Part shown: positions 36,921 through 46,949 of the stretch, in pieces
Position numbering within the stretch: position 1 is the stretch's first letter
How the letters are laid out: each line of letters opens with the position of its first letter
From: Exiguobacterium qingdaonense
GTDB taxonomy: Bacteria > Bacillota > Bacilli > Exiguobacteriales > Exiguobacteriaceae
Assembly (NCBI RefSeq): GCF_018617855.1
Contig: NZ_JACSKY010000007.1
Span: forward strand, 1-64,000
Direction of reading: 5' to 3'
DNA length: 64,000 nt
Translations under genes and position numbers: made by a program
The notes under the pieces: model-generated
Seen by the model: only the letters and a program-made list of their open reading frames with translations
Databases searched by the model: none
What the model was told of the DNA's origin: nothing

Positions 36921-37099
36921 AGCCGATTTAAGAAAAATCAATCGACTAAAGTAAACTTTCTAGGAAATATTATCCTTTAAAGTGCAATATCACCTGAAAT
37001 ATTATTGATTCAATTGAATCTACAGGATAAATTCGGTGCGAACCCCTCTAGAAAATCATGTTCACTTTAGCTTCGCACAAATCGAAATCATCCCGAATT
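36921..37099 (-). promoter_or_regulatory. CRISPR leader
   Basis: This AT-rich stretch between the cas2 stop and the first repeat should hold the array promoter and the integration signals. It contains the perfect palindrome GATTCAATTGAATC (37007-37020) and GGTTCGCACCGAA (about 37032-37044, minus strand), which echoes the repeat's GTTCGCAC-like start. No gene fits here. Confidence 0.75.
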
Positions 37100-37390
37100 T
37101 TAAAAAATGAGAGGACCTTCCAAATCTAAAGATTCTTTTACGCCCACATGCTCAACTTTAGAAGCATGATGATTTCCTAATCGATAAAACCGAAGACTAT
37201 CCCGTTCAATGTCTACAATTTCTTTTAGTCGTAATTTCAGCGATGTAAATTCGGTTTGATCGACTATACATTCAAATACACTATTTTGCACGCGTTGCCC
37301 ATACTGTTGGCATACCTTGGCCACTTGACGAAGGCGTCTCGTCCCGCCAGGTGAAGTTGTATTGACATCATAGGTTACTAAAACAAGCAT
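37100..37390 (-). CDS. cas2: CRISPR-associated endonuclease Cas2
   Basis: This 96-residue ferredoxin-fold protein has MLVLVTYDVNTT with the conserved aspartate, RLRQVAKVCQQYGQRVQNSVFEC and RFYRLGNH. It forms the Cas1-Cas2 integrase that inserts new spacers. It starts 10 bases after cas1 and is the last cas gene before the leader. Confidence 0.96.
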   Translation of the reverse strand: MLVLVTYDVNTTSPGGTRRLRQVAKVCQQYGQRVQNSVFECIVDQTEFTSLKLRLKEIVDIERDSLRFYRLGNHHASKVEHVGVKESLDLEGPLIF

Positions 37391-37400
37391 TGTTCATCCC

Positions 37401-38432
37401 TCACTTATACAAGAATGATGGGTATTCCTCTAAATCACCACGCAAATACCTTGCCAATAATAAGGCTTGAGCATAGGGTACTAACCCCCACATCATCTTT
37501 TCTTTTAGATAAGGATGTTGAATCATTTCTTGTTTTTTCTTTTGCCAAGATGACAAAAATATTTTTCGCCCTTCTTCAGTCATTAGGATTGCACCATTCT
37601 CTTTTTGAACAAAATGTTTAGATTGTATCACTTTCAAGTTGATTAACGAGAGGACGAAACGATCTGCATAAATCCCTCGTAACTCTTCCATCAAATCGAG
37701 CGCAAGAGAAATTCTCCCCGGCCGTTCGCGATGTAAAAAACCAACGTACGCATCTAACCCTACCGATTCGAGTGCAGCGCTACAATCTCGCGCTAATAAA
37801 CTGTAAGCAAAGGAAAGCATCGCATTGACGCGATCGAGTGGTGGTCGCTTAGAACGTCCCTTGAAGATAAACGCTTCTTTTTGTTGAAGGATCATGTCAT
37901 CAAACAATTGATTATAGTGAACAGCAACTTTTCCCTCAAGACCTCGTAACCTCTCTAAATCATCACACTGACGAATTTCAATCAACTTATTCGATAAGTA
38001 TCTTGACGTTTCTTTAAATCGCTCAACATCAACACGCATCGGGTAATCTCGTGTAACGCGCTCCAACATCCATTTTTGATTGTATACTTTTCCAAGAATA
38101 AAATTCCTAGCTAGAGCGGCGGACTGTCTCTCACAATCCGAGAGTCGATATTGCGTTTTACGCAACACTACGTTTCCTTTACTTTCTCCAATGACACGAG
38201 CTAAAAACCGTCCGTTCTTGGTCATAAATGTAATCGGAACGTTGTGCTCCGCACAATATCCCATAAGCGCTGGACTCGCCCCGGTATATCCGAAGGTGAC
38301 GATTCCTTCAAGGTTGTGAAGAGGTACTCTGCCTAGAACTTCCTCTTCTTTCCTTACTAGTACATTACCGCCATCAAGTGCAAGATATGCATCTGACTGA
38401 TTCACAAATAACGTATTCAATAATTTTTTCAA
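37401..38432 (-). CDS. cas1: CRISPR integrase Cas1 (type I-C)
   Basis: This 343-residue protein has an N-terminal beta domain (LDGGNVLVRKEEEVLGRVPL) and the helical catalytic domain, with metal ligands in LEGKVAVHYNQ (Glu), GFLHRERPGR (His) and LALDLMEELR (Asp). All are present, so adaptation should be active. The start overlaps the cas4 stop by 4 bases. Confidence 0.97.
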   Translation of the reverse strand: MKKLLNTLFVNQSDAYLALDGGNVLVRKEEEVLGRVPLHNLEGIVTFGYTGASPALMGYCAEHNVPITFMTKNGRFLARVIGESKGNVVLRKTQYRLSDCERQSAALARNFILGKVYNQKWMLERVTRDYPMRVDVERFKETSRYLSNKLIEIRQCDDLERLRGLEGKVAVHYNQLFDDMILQQKEAFIFKGRSKRPPLDRVNAMLSFAYSLLARDCSAALESVGLDAYVGFLHRERPGRISLALDLMEELRGIYADRFVLSLINLKVIQSKHFVQKENGAILMTEEGRKIFLSSWQKKKQEMIQHPYLKEKMMWGLVPYAQALLLARYLRGDLEEYPSFLYK

Positions 38433-39088
38433 TCTTTTAGCCTCCTCTCCAAATATGCTGTTACACTTTCTCGAACCATCAATTCAGGTAGACATATATT
38501 TTGGAGGGAGCAACTTTTGCAATGTGGCCCTGTTTTTACACGAGGTGTATGGCGCGTTCGATAGTAATCATTCATCTTACTTACAATTTTCTTCACTTCA
38601 TCTTTTAACGCATCTGATAGCATGACCAAATGTCGATGCTTTGTTTCATGATAATAAAGATAACCTTCATCAATCGGGCATAAAAACATCTCTTCTAGAC
38701 AAATGGCTTGAGCAGCTAACTGCAATTCGTCTTCTTTCCCCACCTTCGGCTTCCCTCTTTTATACTCCACAGGGATGGGGCGATACAGACCAGGGGTTCC
38801 ATGCAACGAAACCCCTGTCGGATGTTCAACAAATTCAACCACATCACATTGACCGCTAATGTTTAGCGATTCCGATTTGACGGCCATTCCTCTAACAGTC
38901 AACTTATCTTTTCGCTTCTCTCGAACATAAGGGTCATCGGCTTTTTGATGTAAATGCTGACCTTCCACTGTACGAACGTTTTCTTCCCACTGTTGTTCAA
39001 TATGAATCAGTGCCCATTGTCTAGGACAAAATTGAAAGTGCTGAATTCCTGACAACAATAAATAAGAATCATCTTGTTTATAGTCCAT
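38429..39088 (-). CDS. cas4: CRISPR-associated exonuclease Cas4
   Basis: This 219-residue RecB-like nuclease has iron-sulfur cysteines C21 (FQFCPRQW) and three at the C-terminus (HCKSCSLQNIC). The nuclease residues are in GQCDVVEF and IPVEYKRGKPK. In I-C systems Cas4 trims prespacers so that those with the correct PAM end are used. It overlaps cas7 by 11 bases and cas1 by 4. Confidence 0.96.
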   Translation of the reverse strand: MDYKQDDSYLLLSGIQHFQFCPRQWALIHIEQQWEENVRTVEGQHLHQKADDPYVREKRKDKLTVRGMAVKSESLNISGQCDVVEFVEHPTGVSLHGTPGLYRPIPVEYKRGKPKVGKEDELQLAAQAICLEEMFLCPIDEGYLYYHETKHRHLVMLSDALKDEVKKIVSKMNDYYRTRHTPRVKTGPHCKSCSLQNICLPELMVRESVTAYLERRLKD

Positions 39089-39932
39089 CTATCACTTCAG
39101 GTTCTAATCCATCGAGTGGAGTGACTTGAATGTCGTAATCCGAAAAATCTTTCGGTTCGTCAGTTGTCGGCCGCACCGTAACCGAACGATGAACTTTAGC
39201 GGAAGAGTACTGACCTAATTTCGAGTTATGTTCCCACCAATACACTTTATGCACTTCCATGCTTCCTTCAGGGCGAGCCGAAGAAGCATCGTTTTCAAAT
39301 AGTGTCACTAATACTTGCTTTAATTTTTCGGCGTCTTCTTTCGTGAAATTCGTTTTTTCAGCAAGTTGCGTATTAATACTCCCGTTCAATACGTATAATC
39401 CGTGATCTACACGATGTTTCATCCCCATCGTATCTGAGCCACGGTCTTTCCCACTTTCAGAGTTCACACTTTTTGTAATCTGCATACTTGTCACATCAAT
39501 CGGAGTAACACTCGTGGCTGTATGGATCGAAACCGGACCTCTAACACCAATTGACACCCCTGATTTATCTCCCTTAAATGCGAAAACTTGTCCGAATGAA
39601 CGTACATCCATCCAAGTGGCACAAGCTTCTTGGGCAAACAATTCACCCATTCCTTTTCCTTTCATTAATTTCTTCAAATCCTCATTAGCTTCTGCACGCG
39701 CACGCAAACTATCATACTGATCGACACGACGATCGTTTGATTGCACGAAAATGGATTCGCCCATGTCTTGTAATCGGTTACGAATTTTCCGTTTGATGGC
39801 CACATCAGAGATTTCGCCATAACCATCGTAGTTTTGACGTGGGCGATTACCGTTCAACGGATCTCCGTTCGGGTTTGCTTTTGATACAGATAAAATGACG
39901 GTAAAATCGATTTTGTGATCTAACGTGTTCAT
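39078..39932 (-). CDS. cas7: Type I-C Cascade backbone Cas7 (Csd2)
   Basis: This 284-residue RAMP protein opens with DFTVILSVSKANPNGDPLNGNRPRQN, the family hallmark, and contains DVRSFGQVFAF and GPVSIHTATSVTP. Several copies coat the crRNA in the I-C Cascade. It overlaps cas8c by 4 bases, indicating coupled translation. Confidence 0.96.
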   Translation of the reverse strand: MNTLDHKIDFTVILSVSKANPNGDPLNGNRPRQNYDGYGEISDVAIKRKIRNRLQDMGESIFVQSNDRRVDQYDSLRARAEANEDLKKLMKGKGMGELFAQEACATWMDVRSFGQVFAFKGDKSGVSIGVRGPVSIHTATSVTPIDVTSMQITKSVNSESGKDRGSDTMGMKHRVDHGLYVLNGSINTQLAEKTNFTKEDAEKLKQVLVTLFENDASSARPEGSMEVHKVYWWEHNSKLGQYSSAKVHRSVTVRPTTDEPKDFSDYDIQVTPLDGLEPEVIDGL

Positions 39933-41806
39933 ACTTCAACACTCTCCTCTTCTGATGGGTTCAATACTTCTTTCTTTTGATAAAGGTCATGACGTTGGCT
40001 ATAAAAACCTAACAAATACCGTTCTGACAACGGCTTATTCGTGAAGTCTTTTGGATCAATTTGTGAACCTACCTCATCGATTTGACTATTGATGTAGGTG
40101 ATTTTCCCACCTAATTTCGCCTGATAAGGCTGAAGTGCACTTTGAATCGTTAACCATGTCCGAGCTGGCTTTTGAGAAAATGCATTCATGTATCGAATGG
40201 CATTGGTGGCACGATTTTCACGTTGTTCTTTTAGCGCCTTCCTTTCTAAGTAGTCAGCAAGTGCCAATAAGCGTCCAAACAAATAGTCACGATCTGTTGA
40301 TTCACGGTCTAAAGCCACATTCATCCCTTCTTTCTTATTAGTTACTCCACAAGCAATCTGTAGCGTTTTTTCCCACTCCCATTTTTCCATCCCGACTGGA
40401 TTAGACGCTCGTTGCATCAAACATCGTCGAATATCATCCGGAATTCGTCTCTCATCCACGACCGACGGTAGAAGACGCTCAACAGTCGCTTTGATCAATT
40501 GGTCATTCGCATGTGTTCCATATGCCATCGTCGCAATATCTTTTAAAGCTGGTGCACCAGTAAAAGTACGAATGTTCCCTTCCTGATCCTTATAGGTATA
40601 CTCCCATGGATTGTGCGTATGCCATCTCTCTAGTCGTTCAAAATAGTGTTCTTGATCAAAGGAACGATAATACAGAATAGCAAGTCGGCCTGTTGTGGCA
40701 GCATCCATCATCAAAATGTTCACCTTTTGGCGTGGTAACGTTCTTTTGTACCCGAGTAACGATTCAGAAAAAGCTCTAGCGCCTTCTGAGTTCGTATCTG
40801 TTTTGCTAGTTACTTCATCTTGAAAAAATGATGATAAAGAAAACGTTGATTCAATCGCGTTAGGTAAACGAGTCTCTTGAACTCCCCAAATCAAAAAGAT
40901 ACGTTGATCAATTTTTATTCCTTGCTTTAAAATCAACCATTTTAGAGCATTATGAGCCTTTTGCGATACTTCATAGCTAATCGTCGCTGCCTCTGTCGCT
41001 TTATCAAACCGACCTCGAAATGTAAATCCGCTGCTGTCATTTGATGAAATCAACTTCGCTTTATCACCTGCATTTCGTATCTTATTCGCATGTTTTGTCG
41101 TTCCGATTGAACGGTTTCCCGTAACAAAACATAAGCTCGACTCTCGTTCTTTACTTTCATAATAGGAGATAAATGATTGATAGAATTGAGCATCATTCCA
41201 CGTTTCTTTGTTTAACTCATTTACTGAATGCACATTAAAACGAATGAAAGCTCCTTCCACACCACTCGAAACAACAGAATAAATGTCTGGTTTGTCGTCT
41301 TTTCCATCCCACGTCCATTTCAGCGTCCCGTCATCATTTAAAAATAGTTTTTCCGCCATTACTAAATCTTCAATCAAACAACCTTTTACCAAATAGTTAT
41401 AGATACTCTTCAAGCGATCGAAACCAAATGGAGATTCAGACCACTCTTTTAAGTTCCGAATGTACGCGTCATATGCATTATCCTTTTTGTAACTACCACC
41501 ATACTTCTCGTAGTCTCCAGCAACGTAAGGTAACTTATCATGCAACGGATAAGGAGCAACCACACTTCCAGCTCGACCAGAAGAATCTTCAGTACACGGA
41601 ATCAATGTGTTCCCTTGTCCTTTAGGAATCACTTCCGCAGAATGAAACTCACCTTCGGGCGTAATATGGACCGTGATATGTGCAGTTTGAGTAGTATGAG
41701 ACACTGGTAGTAATGTAAATGTCTGTCCTTCCCAACGAGTACTGAGTTCCCCGACCTCGTCAAGATGCTCATTATATGTTTCGTATAACTGTTGCCACAC
41801 GCTCAT
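39929..41806 (-). CDS. cas8c: Type I-C Cascade large subunit Cas8c (Csd1)
   Basis: This 625-residue protein matches Csd1 in length and in segments such as VAPYPLHDKLPYVAGDYEKY, LCFVTGNRS and LPRQKVNILMMDAATTGRLAI. It recognises the PAM and the displaced strand. In I-C loci an internal start near the 3' end makes the small subunit Cas11c; the helical tail here (about 500-625, LADYLERKALKEQRENRATN) could do so, but I did not pin down an internal ribosome binding site. Confidence 0.95.
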   Translation of the reverse strand: MSVWQQLYETYNEHLDEVGELSTRWEGQTFTLLPVSHTTQTAHITVHITPEGEFHSAEVIPKGQGNTLIPCTEDSSGRAGSVVAPYPLHDKLPYVAGDYEKYGGSYKKDNAYDAYIRNLKEWSESPFGFDRLKSIYNYLVKGCLIEDLVMAEKLFLNDDGTLKWTWDGKDDKPDIYSVVSSGVEGAFIRFNVHSVNELNKETWNDAQFYQSFISYYESKERESSLCFVTGNRSIGTTKHANKIRNAGDKAKLISSNDSSGFTFRGRFDKATEAATISYEVSQKAHNALKWLILKQGIKIDQRIFLIWGVQETRLPNAIESTFSLSSFFQDEVTSKTDTNSEGARAFSESLLGYKRTLPRQKVNILMMDAATTGRLAILYYRSFDQEHYFERLERWHTHNPWEYTYKDQEGNIRTFTGAPALKDIATMAYGTHANDQLIKATVERLLPSVVDERRIPDDIRRCLMQRASNPVGMEKWEWEKTLQIACGVTNKKEGMNVALDRESTDRDYLFGRLLALADYLERKALKEQRENRATNAIRYMNAFSQKPARTWLTIQSALQPYQAKLGGKITYINSQIDEVGSQIDPKDFTNKPLSERYLLGFYSQRHDLYQKKEVLNPSEEESVEV

Positions 41807-41817
41807 AAAATCACCCC

Positions 41818-42516
41818 CTATAGACTTTCATACGTTAATTCCACATCTTCAATGTTCATTTCCGAAAATTCTTTCAGCTTCATTTTTTTAATCGATTGAA
41901 TCTGAGAGCACTCTTCTGGTCTTAAAAAAGTAATCACCCCATTTTTCATTTCCGGTTGCCACAAACGTACAGCTAATTCGTCAACTCCCGTTTCGTCAGG
42001 GTAATTGAACCCGTGCACCATCGTTCCGAAATGAAGATCCACCCCATCGTAAAAGCTATCTCCTTCGTCAAAGTGAATCGGCTCGACGTATGCCTGACAC
42101 TCTCTTGCCCCGAGGAAAATATCACGGCGCCCGCCTGCTTCAAGCGAACGTTTTAAAATGGCGTAATGTTTTCCTTCGTTTCTGTCAAAAGCTAAATCAG
42201 GGCGATGTTCATTAAACTCAAAGTGTGCTTTGACGTGATAACATACGTCTTTCAAATAGGTGTAATGTGCTAATGAATTGCCTCCTCCATATTCAATCGG
42301 CCGCATTCCCTTTGACTCCATTTTGATTGGATTCATAATCCGAATCGCGTCGACTACCATGACAATCGTCGGTTTCCAATAAATCGACTCAACGATTCCT
42401 TTGATTGCTTGATAAGTAGGTATTTGATACGACATTTTTTCGCCACCTAACTTCGTCAAAGGGTCGGTGAACAGTGCATAGTTTCCATACACTTTAAATT
42501 CAATCGAGTTTCGCAT
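41818..42516 (-). CDS. cas5: Type I-C crRNA endonuclease Cas5 (Cas5d)
   Basis: This 232-residue RAMP protein replaces Cas6 in type I-C: it cuts the pre-crRNA and stays on the 5' handle. The residues known as catalytic in the Bacillus halodurans enzyme, Y46, K116 and H117, are at the same positions here ([15 protein letters not shown]). The N-terminus [12 protein letters not shown] is typical. It starts 16 bases after cas3. Confidence 0.96.
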   Translation of the reverse strand: MRNSIEFKVYGNYALFTDPLTKLGGEKMSYQIPTYQAIKGIVESIYWKPTIVMVVDAIRIMNPIKMESKGMRPIEYGGGNSLAHYTYLKDVCYHVKAHFEFNEHRPDLAFDRNEGKHYAILKRSLEAGGRRDIFLGARECQAYVEPIHFDEGDSFYDGVDLHFGTMVHGFNYPDETGVDELAVRLWQPEMKNGVITFLRPEECSQIQSIKKMKLKEFSEMNIEDVELTYESL

Positions 42517-42532
42517 GATACTCTCCTTCCGT

Positions 42533-44866
42533 TCAAAACATTAAATTTTGCATCTCTGAATCTTGTGATTGATTCAAGCCGAACTGTTTATCATAAGCAC
42601 TATCATGTAAAGCAAGCACTTGACCATCGAGTAATGTCATGAGACTGTCTGTTCTTTCAAGGTTTTTTATCTCATGAGCATACAAACTGATTGAGTATTG
42701 TTGGGATTCTTTTAGCCATTGCTTTGCTTGTTCCCAACTAATATCTCCATTCAAATGAGCAATGAGTTCTGCCCCTTTTTTCGTATACGGAACGAGTACA
42801 TCTGTTGTTGATTGATCAATGACTTGAAAATGATCAGCTACTGTACGATGTCGGGCAGTCAACAATGGCTTGTTCGTATCCTTTCTTTCGTTCATTTCAA
42901 ATAGCATAGGAGCCAAACATTCACTAGTTTTTATCGGGTAATCCAAATCATACTCACGGACCTGATAAAACTCTGTAAAATATCTCCTCATCGCAGCCGG
43001 TGAGAGCAGATCACCACCGTAAGCACCCGAATCTCTTTTCAAGTCCACTACCATCCGCTTTACAATGCGTTGTCCTTTTTCAATGTCAGTTAATTTCGAT
43101 ACATCCTCCTCGATATGATTGATTACATAAACTGTACTGATTTCCGATTCACCATGACGATTACAACGTCCAGCGGCTTGTGCAATCGAATCGAGTCCCG
43201 CGAAAGAACGAATGACGCATGGAAAACTGACATCCACCCCAGCCTCAATCAATTGGGTACTGACACAAATTACACGTTTATTCGCCTTCAATCGTTCAGT
43301 GATCTTTTTTAAAAGATCTTTACGGTGAGCCGCACACATCGAAGTACTCAAATGAAACAGTTCTTCATCGGGAAACGCTTCTTTTAACGACTCATATAAC
43401 TTCCGCACAACCGGTTTAGTATTCAAAATGACGAGAACACTTTTGTTTTCAGTTGCTTTTTCTTGAACGAACGTACTCAACCTTTGCGTGTCGTATTCCC
43501 CTGACAGCACTTCGAGTTCTGTTCGTTTAAATGCTTCGGTGACCGTAGGAAGGTCTTTAATAATCTCACCATCATTGATTAATCTCCGTTTCACGAAATC
43601 GAGAGCCGGCTGTGTTGCGGTACATAAAAGAACACTCGAGTTCATCCCATTTTTTAAAAAGTTCAATGACTCGTTGAATAATGACACGCACTTCGTCGGA
43701 ACTTTTTGTACTTCATCAAAAATGACAACTGCGTCACTTAGATGATGCATACGCCGCGTGTTTCTATTTCCTTTTGCATAAAACGTATTCAAATATTGGA
43801 CCATTGTCGTGAAAATAATCGGAGCATCCCAATTGTCTTTTGCTAAGTTTAGTTTTGTTTGGAGATTCATCTCGTCATCAGAAAGGTCTTCTGACTGGAT
43901 AACATTAGAGTGATGTTCAACAACTTCTTGTGTGTTTAATACATCTCGAGTCACTTGAGCATTTTGCTCAATAATTGTAGTGAAGGGAACAACATAAATG
44001 ATTCGTTGTTTGTTATATAGAATTGAATGATGAAGTGCATATCTGAGACTGGCCAATGTTTTACCGCCACCTGTCGGAATGGACAAGGTATAAATACCAC
44101 TTGGTTGCTTGGCATGGTTCTTACACTGATCGGACATTTGTCGTCTTAATAGATTAATTGGTGTAATCGGTGCATCCTCATTTAAGTGTAGAATGTGATT
44201 TTCCAAACGTTGACGATAATTCGGTAGCTTACAGACGAGGTCGACATCTGATTTCTCAGTTTCAAACTGTCGCGTGTTGGTTCGGTCGGCATCTAGTAAC
44301 ACACTAAATATAAACTTGGTCAAGAAAGTGGACACCGATGTGTTCTGCCCTACTTTTTTAAAGTATTCCAACATTTCTAGATGAGCCGCTTCAACGTATT
44401 GATTGAAATCAGACTCAGATATCACTTCATCAAAGAAGCGATATTTACAGATTTCATACTCTTTAAGCTCTTTCGTTTCGACGCGTTTTAAAAACGATGA
44501 CTCTTCCCCTGACACATAATCATGGAGATTCCCATGATGTGAGATAACTGCATTGCTAATCATCTCTGCCAGTAATTGCTTCGTGACACTCGTACCTTTC
44601 AGCATGTCAAAAAGCAAGCGGCCTCCGGCGGTCGCGTGATCCACTTCCCCACGAGTCGCTTTTTCTCCAGATGTAGCACGACGTATATAGTCTTGGAAAG
44701 CATCGCTATACTTTCCTAAGTCATGCAATAAAGCGGCCAAACCACAAATTTTAGAGATGTTTAAAGCAATCCCCCAATTTTCGGCAAGTGCTCGGGCATC
44801 TAACAAGTGTTCTTTGACAGTTTGAATCGCATGATCAGATGATCGAACGTGTGCAATGTAATCCAC
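42533..44866 (-). CDS. cas3: CRISPR-associated helicase-nuclease Cas3
   Basis: This 777-residue protein has an N-terminal HD nuclease (LLHDLGK with H48-D49, VDHAT, ISHHGN around 110, and DADRTN) followed by a superfamily 2 helicase: Walker A TGGGKT at 265-270, DEVQ at 384-387, the SAT-like TATQPA, and motif [13 protein letters not shown]. It degrades the target after Cascade binding. All key residues are present. First gene of the seven-gene cas operon, with AAAGGGTGAG before the ATG. Confidence 0.97.
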   Translation of the reverse strand: MDYIAHVRSSDHAIQTVKEHLLDARALAENWGIALNISKICGLAALLHDLGKYSDAFQDYIRRATSGEKATRGEVDHATAGGRLLFDMLKGTSVTKQLLAEMISNAVISHHGNLHDYVSGEESSFLKRVETKELKEYEICKYRFFDEVISESDFNQYVEAAHLEMLEYFKKVGQNTSVSTFLTKFIFSVLLDADRTNTRQFETEKSDVDLVCKLPNYRQRLENHILHLNEDAPITPINLLRRQMSDQCKNHAKQPSGIYTLSIPTGGGKTLASLRYALHHSILYNKQRIIYVVPFTTIIEQNAQVTRDVLNTQEVVEHHSNVIQSEDLSDDEMNLQTKLNLAKDNWDAPIIFTTMVQYLNTFYAKGNRNTRRMHHLSDAVVIFDEVQKVPTKCVSLFNESLNFLKNGMNSSVLLCTATQPALDFVKRRLINDGEIIKDLPTVTEAFKRTELEVLSGEYDTQRLSTFVQEKATENKSVLVILNTKPVVRKLYESLKEAFPDEELFHLSTSMCAAHRKDLLKKITERLKANKRVICVSTQLIEAGVDVSFPCVIRSFAGLDSIAQAAGRCNRHGESEISTVYVINHIEEDVSKLTDIEKGQRIVKRMVVDLKRDSGAYGGDLLSPAAMRRYFTEFYQVREYDLDYPIKTSECLAPMLFEMNERKDTNKPLLTARHRTVADHFQVIDQSTTDVLVPYTKKGAELIAHLNGDISWEQAKQWLKESQQYSISLYAHEIKNLERTDSLMTLLDGQVLALHDSAYDKQFGLNQSQDSEMQNLMF

Positions 44867-45107
44867 TCTCTCACCCTTTCTTTAGACCTATTATTTTTTC
44901 AACATGCTAGTGCTCAATTCCTCTTCATTTTATTACATTATTTTACTTTAGGTGGGTACTTTTTCTTGTATGGTTAAATCTATTTTTTCGAATAAATCAA
45001 CTTTTTGTTAGACTTAAAGAAATTCTATTCAATAAATCAATCTATTCATTCTTTGTATTTATATGGTATTATTTCTCAATAGATACATCTCGTTTAGGAG
45101 GGCACAT
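44867..45107. promoter_or_regulatory. Divergent intergenic region between cas3 and the glucosaminidase gene
   Basis: This very AT-rich stretch must hold promoters for the cas operon (minus) and the glucosaminidase gene (plus). Several TAAAAT/TATTAT hexamers exist on both strands, but I could not choose -35/-10 pairs. TTAGGAGG precedes ATG 45108. Confidence 0.4.
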
Positions 45108-45734
45108 ATGTTGAAAAAAGTGTTTGGCTTCATCGTCGCTTTTCTTCTTATCACATCAACCTTCGTCTCAACTGGATCACTCGTTGAGGCGGCCCCGAAG
45201 AAGCAGAATCGTGCTATTATGGGGGTATCCGCTTTGACTCCGCAACAGATGGCGGATTACGTAAAAATGAAGAATCCTCGTGATGTCCGCCTCGTGAAAA
45301 CGTCCGTCGAAGACTTGGCAAAACTTTTCGTCATCATCGGCGCAAAAGAAGGCGTTCGTGGGGATGTCGCCTTCGCACAAGCATTGAAAGAGACCGGCTA
45401 TTTCCGTTACGGTGGCGATGTCCTGCCGAAGCAGCACAACTACTCCGGGATCGGGACGACAGGGAATGGAGTAAGAGGTCACTTTTTCCGTTCTCCACAC
45501 CAAGGCGTGACTGCTCAAATTCAACATCTGAAGGCATACGCCTCAACAGATGCGTTGAATACGAAACAAGTCGACCCACGCTTCCATCTCGTCAAGCGAG
45601 GCTCTGCGAAAACGTGGCCATCTCTTCACCAAAAGTGGGCCATGCAGCCGAAAGGAAATTACGGGACCGAGATTCTTTCGATTTATCAAGAAATGTCGAA
45701 AACACCAAAACGTGTCGCTAAAGCAAAACGATGA
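45108..45734 (+). CDS. Secreted endo-beta-N-acetylglucosaminidase (GH73-like)
   Basis: This 208-residue protein has a signal peptide (MLKKVFGFIVAFLLITSTFV, cut near VEAAPKK) and a lysozyme-like GH73 domain (ALKETGYFRYGGDVLPKQHN, with the catalytic Glu in KETGYF, then YSGIGTTG and FRSPHQGVTAQIQHLKAYA). It should cleave peptidoglycan glycans between GlcNAc and MurNAc, for autolysis or cell separation. AGGAGG 5 bases before ATG 45108 decides the start over the longer frame from 45063. The very basic tail (KTPKRVAKAKR) may bind the wall. Confidence 0.88.
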   Translation: MLKKVFGFIVAFLLITSTFVSTGSLVEAAPKKQNRAIMGVSALTPQQMADYVKMKNPRDVRLVKTSVEDLAKLFVIIGAKEGVRGDVAFAQALKETGYFRYGGDVLPKQHNYSGIGTTGNGVRGHFFRSPHQGVTAQIQHLKAYASTDALNTKQVDPRFHLVKRGSAKTWPSLHQKWAMQPKGNYGTEILSIYQEMSKTPKRVAKAKR

Positions 45735-45756
45735 AGAAATGTAGGGGTGAAAGAAC

Positions 45757-45834
45757 GTGACGTGTAAACAAGTTAGACTCGCGAGCGGAATCGCATTATT
45801 CGTGACCGGCGTGATGTTGTTACTCAAACGCTAA
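45757..45834 (+). CDS. Possible 25-residue membrane peptide
   Basis: GTG 45757 with AGGGGTGAAAG upstream opens a frame for MTCKQVRLASGIALFVTG followed by VMLLLKR: one hydrophobic helix with basic ends. It lies between the glucosaminidase stop and a terminator, so it would be co-transcribed. Real small membrane proteins look like this, but length gives little statistical support. Confidence 0.4.
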   Translation: MTCKQVRLASGIALFVTGVMLLLKR

Positions 45835-45837
45835 TGG

Positions 45838-45870
45838 GCATTTCGGACATTCGTCCGAGTGCTTTTTTTT
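45838..45870 (+). terminator. Terminator of the glucosaminidase unit
   Basis: TCGGAC pairs with GTCCGA, extended by GCA/TGC, followed by eight T residues. Confidence 0.8.
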
Positions 45871-45880
45871 ATGGACCAAC

Positions 45881-45918
45881 AAAAAAGTCGTCATACTCTA
45901 AGAGCATCACGACTTTCG
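45881..45918 (-). terminator. Terminator of the ABC-2 exporter operon
   Basis: On the minus strand AAGTCGT pairs with ACGACTT and an extended imperfect stem encloses CTCTTAGAG; six T residues follow. Confidence 0.75.
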
Positions 45919-45935
45919 TTTGAAATTGATTTAAC

Positions 45936-46949
45936 TCAATGCCCCCGATATTTCCCGAGTGCCCGCATATTTAAGAGATACAAAACACCTGCATAAAGAA
46001 TCAAACCGAGCAGATATATCCAGATGCCTGAGAAGCCACTCCCGTACACCATCACTTCCTTGATCGCCGTCGCCCCGTAGAAGATCGGCATGATGTAGCT
46101 CAAGTTCCCGAGACCGTATGGAATCAAGTCGAGCGGGATGAGTCCTGAGAAGAACACTTGCGGGATGATCGTGAACGGGATCATTTGCACGACCTGAAGT
46201 TCCGATTGGGCAAACACCGAGATGGTCGCCCCGAAGAGTACCGCCGTACCTGCCATGAGCAGCATCGTCAACATGACCCACGCCATATTTCCGAGCGAAG
46301 AGAGACCGAGCACATATACCGAATAGAGCACGATGAAAATCGACTGGATCACCGCAAACACACCATATCCGAGTGCATACCCTAAGATGACCTGCCCCCG
46401 CTTGATCGGTGTCATCAAGAGACGCTCGAGCGTACCGGCACTCCGCTCTTTGACGAGTGCCATCGCGGACAAGATGAACACGAAGAAGAATGAGAAGATG
46501 GAAAGAAACACGAACCCAAACGAATCGAACGTCGACTGCTCTTCTTCCCCATAGACGAATGACGTATCCATTTCTGCTGCAGGATTGAGCGTCGTCAACG
46601 CATCTTGAATCTCGCGAACGGCTTTCGTTGACTTCGTCGACGGCTCACGTAACGTGATGGTCGTACCTTCCTGATTCATTTCAAATACGGCATCCACTTC
46701 TTCATTGTCTTCAATATACGCCTTCGGGTCCTCGAACGTCGCCAGTTCCACTTCGAGCACTTCATCCTCAAACGCATCGACGAGCTGTTCTGATGCATTT
46801 TCATCAAGGACGACGGTCGGTACGTAATCGGAGTCCCCAAGTAAGAGGTAAACGAGTGTCAAAATAAGGAGGGGTGCAATCAAAATCAAGGCAACACTTC
46901 GTTTATCGTTTAACGTTTGGAAGATGACACGCTTCGCTAAGTTACGCAC
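45936..46949 (-). CDS. ABC-2 type exporter permease
   Basis: This 337-residue protein has one N-terminal helix, an extracellular domain of about 120 residues (TVVLDENASEQLVDAF...), then five helices with the ABC-2 signature region (VKERSAGTLERLLMTPIKRGQVILGY, FSGLIPLDLIPYGL). It is a full YhaP/NatB-like permease. GTG 46949 follows AGGAGG and overlaps the ATPase stop; the longer frame from 46976 is not needed. With the ATPase it forms an exporter controlled by the divergent TetR gene, probably for a drug, ion or peptide. Confidence 0.9.
   Translation of the reverse strand: MRNLAKRVIFQTLNDKRSVALILIAPLLILTLVYLLLGDSDYVPTVVLDENASEQLVDAFEDEVLEVELATFEDPKAYIEDNEEVDAVFEMNQEGTTITLREPSTKSTKAVREIQDALTTLNPAAEMDTSFVYGEEEQSTFDSFGFVFLSIFSFFFVFILSAMALVKERSAGTLERLLMTPIKRGQVILGYALGYGVFAVIQSIFIVLYSVYVLGLSSLGNMAWVMLTMLLMAGTAVLFGATISVFAQSELQVVQMIPFTIIPQVFFSGLIPLDLIPYGLGNLSYIMPIFYGATAIKEVMVYGSGFSGIWIYLLGLILYAGVLYLLNMRALGKYRGH

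Noticed and set aside
31579..36980. Many long open frames across the CRISPR array with recurring peptides such as FNPRTCTRCD, ISIHAPARGAI and FQSTHLHEVR
   Set aside because: They are translations of the 32-base repeat in different frames. Similar strings pollute databases as hypothetical proteins; none is a gene.
37100..44866. A cas6 gene or another CRISPR type in the same operon
   Set aside because: Type I-C uses Cas5 for processing and the catalytic residues are present; all seven genes are accounted for.
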